64,000 nt of DNA. Origin: Pseudomonas sp. H1h (lineage in GTDB: Bacteria > Pseudomonadota > Gammaproteobacteria > Pseudomonadales > Pseudomonadaceae). The notes under the pieces were generated by a model that had not been told where the DNA came from, did no database searches, and was given only the letters and a program-made list of their open reading frames with translations. The DNA is taken from the NCBI RefSeq assembly GCF_000633255.1, contig NZ_AYMJ01000031.1:557539-621538 (forward strand), read 5' to 3'. Made by a program: the position numbers and the translations under genes. Shown in pieces: positions 58,479-64,000 of this stretch (the stretch's first letter is position 1; each line of letters opens with the position of its first letter).

Positions 58479-60287
58479 ATGAGTACCCAGACTTTGACCG
58501 AAGGAACGGTTCCCCAGCGCCTGGCGCACACCCGTGAACTGATGCGCCGCGAAGGCATTCATGCGTTGCTGGTGCCGTCGGCCGACCCGCACCTGTCGGA
58601 ATACCTGCCGGGATACTGGCAAGGGCGGCAATGGCTGTCGGGGTTCCATGGTTCGGTTGGCACGCTGATTGTCACCGCTGATTTCGCCGGAGTCTGGGCC
58701 GACAGTCGTTATTGGGAACAGGCGACCAAGGAACTCAAAGGCAGCGGCATCGAACTGGTCAAGCTGCAACCGGGGCAACCGAGCCCACTGGACTGGCTGG
58801 CCGAGCAGACTCCGGAAGGTGGCGTGGTGGCGGTTGATGGCGCGGTGATGGCCGTGGCCTCGGCGCGTACCTTGAGCAGCAAGCTTGAAGCCCGTGGTGC
58901 GCGTCTGCGCACTGACATCGATCTGCTGAATGAAGTCTGGGCCGATCGTCCTGGCCTGCCGAACGCACCGATCTATCAGCATTTGCCACCGCAAGCGACG
59001 GTCAGTCGCGGCGAAAAACTCGCCAGACTGCGTGAGACCTTGCAGGAACGTGGTGCCGATTGGCACTTCATCGCCACCCTTGATGACATCGCCTGGCTGT
59101 TCAATCTGCGTGGCGGCGATGTGTCGTTCAACCCGGTGTTCGTTTCTTTTGCGTTGATCAATCAACAGCAAGCGACACTGTTTGTGGCTCTGAGCAAGGT
59201 CGATGCCGAATTGCGTGCGGTGCTGGAGCGGGACGGAGTGACTCTGCGTGATTACCATGAAGTGGCCGACGCCTTGCGCGCTGTGCCAGGCGGCGCAACC
59301 CTGTTGGTGGATCCGGCGCGGGTGACCAGCGGTTTGCTGGATAACCTGGAAAGCGGGGTGAAACTGGTCGAAGGCCTGAATCCGACAACCCTCGCCAAGT
59401 CGCAGAAAAGCGAAGCCGATGCGCAGCACATTCGCCAGGCCATGGAACAGGACGGTGCGGCATTGTGCGAATTTTTCGCCTGGCTGGAGTCTGCCTGGGG
59501 GCGCGAGCGCATTACCGAACTGACCATCGACGAGAAGCTCACCGCCGCCCGCGAACGCCGTCCGGATTACGTGTCGCTAAGCTTCAACACGATTGCCGCG
59601 TTTAACGCCAATGGCGCGATGCCGCACTATCACGCCACCGAAGAAGAACACGCGGTGATCGAGGGTGATGGCTTGCTGCTGATCGACTCGGGCGGCCAGT
59701 ACCTGGGCGGCACGACCGACATCACGCGCATGGTGCCGGTCGGTACGCCAACGGATGAGCAGAAGCGTGACTGCACGCGCGTGCTCAAAGGGGTGATCGC
59801 ACTGTCGCGGGCACAGTTCCCGAAAGGCATTCTGTCGCCGTTGCTGGATGCCATCGCCCGTGCACCGATCTGGGCTGAAAGCGTGGATTATGGCCACGGC
59901 ACCGGTCATGGGGTCGGCTATTTCCTCAACGTTCACGAAGGCCCGCAGGTGATTGCGTATCAGGCCGCAGCGGCTCCGCAAACGGCAATGCAGCCGGGGA
60001 TGATCACATCGATCGAGCCGGGCACTTACCGTCCGGGCCGTTGGGGTGTGCGAATCGAGAACCTGGCCATGAATCGCGAGGCGGGCAGCAGCGAGTTTGG
60101 CGAGTTCCTCAAGTTTGAAACCTTGACTCTGTGCCCGATCGACACGCGCTGCCTGGAGCCGTCTTTGCTGACGCAGGAGGAGAAGCAGTGGTTCAACGCC
60201 TATCACGCCGAAGTGCGTGAGCGCTTGAGTCCGTTGCTGGAGGGCGCTGCACTGGCGTGGCTGAACACGCGGACAGCGGCTATCTGA
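58479..60287 (+). CDS. Xaa-Pro aminopeptidase (M24B)
   Basis: This 602-residue enzyme removes N-terminal residues ahead of proline. It has two creatinase-like N-terminal domains (ALLVPSADPHLSEYLPGYWQGRQWLSGF, then NLRGGDVSFNPVF) and a pita-bread domain with the metal ligands: IDSGGQYLGGTTDITR (two Asp), GHGTGHGVGYFLNVHEGP (His), TSIEPGTYRPGRWGVRIENL (two Glu). The two-domain N-terminus makes it the large form of aminopeptidase P rather than PepQ. The ATG at 58479 has AGGAG at a normal distance. Cytoplasmic. Confidence 0.92.
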   Translation: MSTQTLTEGTVPQRLAHTRELMRREGIHALLVPSADPHLSEYLPGYWQGRQWLSGFHGSVGTLIVTADFAGVWADSRYWEQATKELKGSGIELVKLQPGQPSPLDWLAEQTPEGGVVAVDGAVMAVASARTLSSKLEARGARLRTDIDLLNEVWADRPGLPNAPIYQHLPPQATVSRGEKLARLRETLQERGADWHFIATLDDIAWLFNLRGGDVSFNPVFVSFALINQQQATLFVALSKVDAELRAVLERDGVTLRDYHEVADALRAVPGGATLLVDPARVTSGLLDNLESGVKLVEGLNPTTLAKSQKSEADAQHIRQAMEQDGAALCEFFAWLESAWGRERITELTIDEKLTAARERRPDYVSLSFNTIAAFNANGAMPHYHATEEEHAVIEGDGLLLIDSGGQYLGGTTDITRMVPVGTPTDEQKRDCTRVLKGVIALSRAQFPKGILSPLLDAIARAPIWAESVDYGHGTGHGVGYFLNVHEGPQVIAYQAAAAPQTAMQPGMITSIEPGTYRPGRWGVRIENLAMNREAGSSEFGEFLKFETLTLCPIDTRCLEPSLLTQEEKQWFNAYHAEVRERLSPLLEGAALAWLNTRTAAI

Positions 60288-60332
60288 TGGCATCAACCCG
60301 GGAGCTGTGTGGCGCCCGGGTCTGTTCTCCTT

Positions 60333-60929
60333 CTAAGCCTGACGCAGGGCTTCTTCGATAAAGTCGAGGCGGTCCTGACCGAAGAACAACTGATTGCCGA
60401 TGAACATGCTTGGCGCACCAAACACCCCGCGTTTAATGGCTGTCTCGGTGTTGTCCTTGAGTGCTGCCTTGACCGCCTCGTCGTTGGTCAGGGCCAGGAC
60501 TTCATTGGGATCGAAGCCGTGTTCGCTCAACACCGCTGCGACAGTGGCCGGCTCATCGAGAGGACGTCCCTCCACCCACAGTGCCTTGAACAGGCAATCG
60601 ATAAACGCCTGAAAGCGTTCCGGCTGGCGCAGTTGTATGCCGGTGACGGCGCGCATCAGCATCAGTGTGTTGATCGGGAAATGCGGATTGAACTTCAGTG
60701 GCACGCCATATCGTTTGGCGTAGCGATCCAGATCCTGAAACATGTAGCGGCCCTTGGCCGGGATCATCGCCGGTGAGGCATTGCCGGTCGCCTTAAACAC
60801 ACCGCCCAGCAGCATCGGGATGTAGATCAATTCGCTATGGGTGTCGGCACAGATTTTCGGTAACTGGGTGTAGGCCAGATAAGTGGCAGGGCTGCCGAGG
60901 TCGAAATAGAACTCCACGGTTTTCGTCAT
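60333..60929 (-). CDS. DsbA-family 2-hydroxychromene-2-carboxylate isomerase-like protein
   Basis: The 198-residue protein belongs to the kappa-GST/HCCA isomerase group: VEFYFDLGSPATYLAYTQLPK (with Ser in the usual active-site place), YRMFQDLDRYAKRYGVPLKF-like helices and FGAPSMFIGNQLFFGQDRLDF. Members isomerise 2-hydroxychromene-2-carboxylate in naphthalene degradation, often with glutathione. No other naphthalene genes are nearby, so the actual substrate may differ. It lies 38 bases downstream of the SDR gene on the same strand and is probably cotranscribed. Confidence 0.87.
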   Translation of the reverse strand: MTKTVEFYFDLGSPATYLAYTQLPKICADTHSELIYIPMLLGGVFKATGNASPAMIPAKGRYMFQDLDRYAKRYGVPLKFNPHFPINTLMLMRAVTGIQLRQPERFQAFIDCLFKALWVEGRPLDEPATVAAVLSEHGFDPNEVLALTNDEAVKAALKDNTETAIKRGVFGAPSMFIGNQLFFGQDRLDFIEEALRQA

Positions 60930-60967
60930 ATTCGCTGCTCTCTATTTATTGTTATGGAGGAGGGGGA

Positions 60968-61696
60968 TTACCAGCGTTCGTTCCATGGACGTAGATCCAG
61001 CTCGAACGTCCACGCATCTCGTGGCTGACTGTGCAGATACCAGTAGTTTTCGGCGATGTGCTCGGGATTGAGAATACCGTCCTCATCCTTGGTCGCGTAC
61101 TTCTCCGGAAAGCTGTTTCGGATGAAGTCGGTATCGATGGCGCCATCAACCACCACGTGGGCGACGTGGATGTTCATCGGCCCCAACTCGCGCGCCATGC
61201 TTTGCGCCAGCGCACGAATACCGTGTTTGGCGCCGGCAAATGCGGCAAAACCGGCGGCGCCGCGAAGCCCGGCGGTGGCCCCGGTAAACAGAATGGTGCC
61301 GCGCTTGCGGGTGACCATGCGCTTGGCCACTTCGCGGGCATTGAGAAAACCCGAGAAACAGGCCATCTCCCAGATCTTGAAGTATTTGCGCGCAGTTTCT
61401 TCAAGAATGCTGCAAGGCACGTTGGCGCCGATGTTGAAAACAAACGCTTCGATCGGGCCGAGGCGGGTTTCAATCTCTTCAATCAGCGCAATGACGTCTT
61501 CTTCCTTGCGTGCATCGCAGGCGAAGCCATGTGCTTCTCCACCCTCGGCCTGAATGGCCTCGACCAGCGGCTGCAATTTGTCAGCACTGCGTCGGGTAAC
61601 GCAGGCAACAAAACCTTCTTTGGCAAAACGCTTGGCGATGGCTCCGCCGGTAGCATCGCCAGCACCGACCACTAGTACGACCTTGTTGTTATTCAT
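60968..61696 (-). CDS. Short-chain dehydrogenase/reductase lacking the catalytic Tyr
   Basis: The 242-residue protein has the SDR fold with glycine-rich loop VVGAGDATGGAIAKRF, but the standard catalytic residues are altered: the Tyr-x-x-x-Lys motif reads Phe153-Ala-Gly-Ala-Lys157, and the usual Ser position appears to be Thr141. NNAG is replaced by NIGAN. So it may be a binding protein or use different chemistry. It is divergent from a TetR-type regulator, with a palindrome between, and precedes the isomerase-like gene. Start at 61696 (ATG). Confidence 0.88.
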   Translation of the reverse strand: MNNNKVVLVVGAGDATGGAIAKRFAKEGFVACVTRRSADKLQPLVEAIQAEGGEAHGFACDARKEEDVIALIEEIETRLGPIEAFVFNIGANVPCSILEETARKYFKIWEMACFSGFLNAREVAKRMVTRKRGTILFTGATAGLRGAAGFAAFAGAKHGIRALAQSMARELGPMNIHVAHVVVDGAIDTDFIRNSFPEKYATKDEDGILNPEHIAENYWYLHSQPRDAWTFELDLRPWNERW

Positions 61697-61710
61697 GGGT
61701 GTTTCCCTTT

Positions 61711-61741
61711 AGTAAACGATCGTTAAGTGAACGAACGTTAT
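61711..61741. promoter_or_regulatory. Candidate TetR-type operator
   Basis: AACGATCGTT (61715-61724) is a perfect 10-base palindrome, followed by AACGAACGTT (61730-61739) as a second, imperfect copy. It lies between the SDR gene and the TetR regulator gene. Confidence 0.65.
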
Positions 61742-61788
61742 GCTAGGATTCGGGCAACGTCAAGGCGGTCGATCAAGAGGGTAAGTGC

Positions 61789-62367
61789 ATGCGGTATTCC
61801 GCCGGTCATAAGCTGGAAACCCGGGAAAAGCTGCTGAACAGCAGTGCGCTGTCGGCAAAGCGCGCTGGATTTTCGACTGTCGGAGTCGATGGATTGATGA
61901 AAGCCATCGGCCTGAGTGGGGCGGCCTTCTATAGCCACTTCTCATCGAAAGACGCGTTATTCACGGCAATCGTCGAACGCGAACTGTGTCAGAGCCTGGA
62001 GCGACTGGGTGGGAGAGGTGAGCAGGATCGCGAGCGGCTGGAGCGCTGTCTCAAACAATACCTGAGCATGGCTCACGTAGAGCAGCCTGAATCGGGGTGT
62101 GCCTTGCCGACGCTGGGTGCGGAAATAGCCCGTTCAGATGATCAGGTTCGCGAGCAGGCCGAGCTGTGGATTTGTCGGCTGCAAACCAGTTGGGCGCAGA
62201 TTCTGCAGAGTGACAGCCTGGCATGGGCGATTCTGTCGCAATGCGTCGGCGCGTTGGTGGTTGCGCGGATGTTGGTGACGCCGGAGATTCAACGGACGGT
62301 ATTGAAGTCCAGCCATGAAGAAATCGGGCGTCAACTGGCTGCTCGGCGAGACGAGCAGCCAGAATGA
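61789..62367 (+). CDS. TetR/AcrR-family regulator
   Basis: The 192-residue protein has an N-terminal TetR DNA-binding domain (REKLLNSSALSAKRAGFSTVGVDGLMKAIGLSGAAFYSHFSSKDALF) and a C-terminal TetR_C-like region with GCALPTLGAEIARSDDQVREQ, typical of the subgroup that controls SDR or oxidoreductase operons. It is divergent from the SDR/isomerase pair, whose operator-like palindromes are just upstream, so it probably represses them and itself. Effector unknown. GAGGG precedes the ATG. Confidence 0.9.
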   Translation: MRYSAGHKLETREKLLNSSALSAKRAGFSTVGVDGLMKAIGLSGAAFYSHFSSKDALFTAIVERELCQSLERLGGRGEQDRERLERCLKQYLSMAHVEQPESGCALPTLGAEIARSDDQVREQAELWICRLQTSWAQILQSDSLAWAILSQCVGALVVARMLVTPEIQRTVLKSSHEEIGRQLAARRDEQPE

Positions 62368-62368
62368 T

Positions 62369-62650
62369 TCATTTGCAGATGACAATCATGCTTCGACTGG
62401 TATAGCCAGCCGGATTGAGACCGAACGGGTAGTCGCCAGGTTCTTCCACGGCGTCTCCTGATTTGGCGATGACCTTGTAACCCTTCGGAGCGCAAGCGTT
62501 GGCGGCGCTGGTGTAACACTTGTCCCAGGAGGACGACAGCCCCGAACAGTTGATGTGCAGCCCTTTTCTACCGTGCTTCACTTGGGTCTCGGAGGTCGCT
62601 GCGCACCCCGTTACTGCCAACACAGCGATCAGTATCAAAAATCGTTTCAT
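62369..62650 (-). CDS. Small hypothetical lipoprotein
   Basis: The 93-residue protein has a lipoprotein signal (KRFLILIAVLAVTGC) and a mature part with SGLSSSWDKCYTSAANACAPKGYKVIA, where cysteine pairs could form a disulfide, and a terminal SRSMIVICK. Such compact proteins with WxKCY...C patterns are common in Pseudomonas and uncharacterised. It converges on the TetR gene with the 3' ends nearly touching. AAGGACGG precedes the ATG at 62650. Likely outer-membrane lipoprotein. Confidence 0.82.
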   Translation of the reverse strand: MKRFLILIAVLAVTGCAATSETQVKHGRKGLHINCSGLSSSWDKCYTSAANACAPKGYKVIAKSGDAVEEPGDYPFGLNPAGYTSRSMIVICK

Positions 62651-62819
62651 TACCGTCCTTATGGTAGCCACGAGTCTGGCGCTCGGGTCTGCCTGTATTC
62701 GCTTGCGCTTTAAGCGTTCTGATATCCCTGTCCGAAAAAATCCATATCTGACACTGAGTTAAGGGATCTAAACATGGCCTAAATGAGCGCCAATTGCCAG
62801 ACCTTCATCAAATCCTGTT

Positions 62820-63707
62820 TCAATCTGCCGCAATGGCGGGCTTGGCGGTGCTGCCCATCGTCATGGTGGCTCCGACTGACGCCAGAATTATGCACAGGAT
62901 CGCCATCCATTGTGACAGCGTGAGGTATTCCTGCAGGAAAAGCAGTCCTGACAGTGCGCCGAAGGCGGGTTCTATGCTCATCAAAGTGCCAAAGGTACGT
63001 GCGGGTATGCGGGTGAGGGCGACCATCTCCAGCGTGTAGGGCAAAGCGGTCGACAGGACGGCGACGCCAATAGCAATCGGGATGAGTGACGGCGTCAACA
63101 GAGCAGCGCCTGCGTGGACAATACCAATCGGTGCAACAAACAGTGCGGCAATCATTACACCCAGGGCCGCAGTGGTAACGCCGTTGTCTGCGCCGGCCTT
63201 CTGACCAAACAGAATGTAAAGTGCCCAGCAGACGCCGGCGCCCAAGGCATAACCAGCCCCGACCAGATCAATTCCTGCTGTTGTCGCTCCAGTGGGGATC
63301 AGCAAAAGCAGGCCGACCGCAGCCAAAGCAATCCAGAGAAAGTCGATGGCACGACGGGAAGCATAAATGGCGACGGCCAGCGGGCCGGTAAATTCGAGTG
63401 CGACTGCGATTCCGAGCGGTACCGTTCGCAATGACATATAGAAGAGGAAATTCATTCCGCCCAGCGCCATGCCATAAACGATCACTGTCCGCAGGGACTG
63501 GGCCGTCAGCCTGGCGCGCCATGGACGTAGCAGTATCAACATGATCACGCTGGCGAAGATCAGGCGCAGGGTGGTCGTTCCCTGAGCGCCGACCACCGGA
63601 AACATGCTCTTGGCCAGTGACGCGCCGGACTGGATGGATGCCATGGCTATCAATAACAGGCCAACCGGGAACAGCATTGAGGCCAGAGAGCGGGGTTGGT
63701 CAGTCAT
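62820..63707 (-). CDS. EamA-type exporter (RhtA-like)
   Basis: The 295-residue protein has ten hydrophobic helices in two EamA repeats: SIQSGASLAKSMFPVVGAQGTTTLRLIFASVIM in the first and GAGVCWALYILFGQKAG in the second, then SIEPAFGALSGLLFLQEYLTLSQWMAI. It matches the RhtA threonine/homoserine exporter group in order and length. It should export an amino acid or similar metabolite over the inner membrane. No regulator or pathway gene is adjacent. Confidence 0.9.
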   Translation of the reverse strand: MTDQPRSLASMLFPVGLLLIAMASIQSGASLAKSMFPVVGAQGTTTLRLIFASVIMLILLRPWRARLTAQSLRTVIVYGMALGGMNFLFYMSLRTVPLGIAVALEFTGPLAVAIYASRRAIDFLWIALAAVGLLLLIPTGATTAGIDLVGAGYALGAGVCWALYILFGQKAGADNGVTTAALGVMIAALFVAPIGIVHAGAALLTPSLIPIAIGVAVLSTALPYTLEMVALTRIPARTFGTLMSIEPAFGALSGLLFLQEYLTLSQWMAILCIILASVGATMTMGSTAKPAIAAD

Positions 63708-63839
63708 TGCGAGGCATCATCCGAAGGTAAGAGCAGGGTATTGTTTTAGGTGTTGGGCAATATACTGCGCATTCGATGGCATTGCGTCTATATATAAGCA
63801 GGCTTTTTCAGTGTCTCGACAGAAAACTAAAATTAACGG

Positions 63840-63867
63840 TTGACGGCAGATTCTGGAGGTCTATAAT
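63840..63867 (+). promoter_or_regulatory. Strong stable-RNA promoter, probably of an rRNA operon
   Basis: TTGACG, 16 bases, and TATAAT, followed by a GC-rich discriminator (CGCCCC) and preceded by an AT-rich UP-like stretch (AAAACTAAAATTAA). No start codon or ORF follows; 130 bases of hairpin-forming leader run to the window edge. This arrangement is typical of rrn or tRNA operons; the RNA gene would lie outside the window. Confidence 0.7.
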
Positions 63868-64000
63868 TCGCCCCACTTCCGGCGCAGTCGAAACGGAAAA
63901 CTCCTTGAGATTCAAAGAGTTACGCAGTTTTCGACAGCGGCTTGCTTCAGTTCATCGAAGCCTGGAAGGAGTTGAAAATGCCGGCATGTCTGGCGCTTTT
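63868..64000 (+). ncRNA. Leader of a probable rRNA/tRNA transcript (partial)
   Basis: The stretch after the promoter has no open frame of note and contains inverted segments: GCAGTCGAAAACGG-like and AAACTCCTTGAGATTCAAAGAGTT, CGAAGCCTGGAAGG. It looks like the 5' leader of a stable RNA transcript, truncated by the window. Which RNA it leads to cannot be seen. Confidence 0.4.

Overview
The window is GC-rich chromosomal DNA of a fluorescent Pseudomonas, most likely the P. fluorescens group. It carries the pyoverdine chromophore NRPS PvdL beside the iron-starvation sigma factor PvdS, the ferripyoverdine iron-release operon fpvGHJKCDEF, the terpene-utilisation cluster atuABCDEF/atuR, the methanesulfonate operon msuEDC, and ten intact REP-pair (REPIN) elements of the type scattered through such genomes. 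I see no insertion sequence, prophage, integrase, CRISPR array or complete RNA gene.

Layout. 1-3.9 kb: 5' part of a NarX-like sensor kinase (cut by the window edge), a small HPt-like helical protein, cheV, a MOSC protein and ppnP. 4.0-13.8 kb: a DEDDh exonuclease, then the leftward acyclic-terpene operon atuA-B-C-D-E-F with its divergent TetR repressor atuR and a large paired operator; atuG and atuH are not here. 13.9-16.5 kb: a periplasmic binding-protein-like gene, the hydroxyornithine acetyltransferase pvdYII and pvdS with a Fur box. 16.8-29.8 kb: pvdL, 4332 residues, acyl ligase plus three amino-acid modules with one epimerase domain. 30-36.5 kb: an alpha/beta hydrolase and the divergent dsbDEG / dsbRS thiol-redox locus. 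36.7-45.5 kb: a GNAT, pvdH, an MbtH-like gene and the eight-gene fpv operon. 45.8-49.8 kb: a paralogous leuCD pair, a LysR regulator and a haloacetate-dehalogenase-like hydrolase. 50-56 kb: a VOC protein, soxR with a divergent SoxR-box-controlled monooxygenase, then msuEDC plus an SfnR-type sigma-54 activator. 56-64 kb: a lipoprotein, a LysE exporter, cysteine desulfurase, Xaa-Pro aminopeptidase, an SDR/isomerase pair with a TetR regulator, another lipoprotein, an RhtA-like exporter, and a strong stable-RNA (probably rrn) promoter at the right edge.

How it works together. PvdS, repressed by Fur-iron, should drive pvdYII, pvdL, pvdH and mbtH: each has an upstream (C/G)TAA(A/T)T-N16-CGT element. 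PvdH makes the diaminobutyrate that PvdL's last module uses, the MbtH-like protein supports the A domains, and PvdYII supplies acetyl-hydroxyornithine for the peptide arm. The fpv operon then strips iron from imported ferripyoverdine in the periplasm and imports it. The msu operon shows a sigma-54 promoter preceded by nested dyads.

The least ordinary structural feature is a REPIN lying inside the reading frame of fpvD, so that the repeat is translated as an N-terminal extension of the ABC ATPase.
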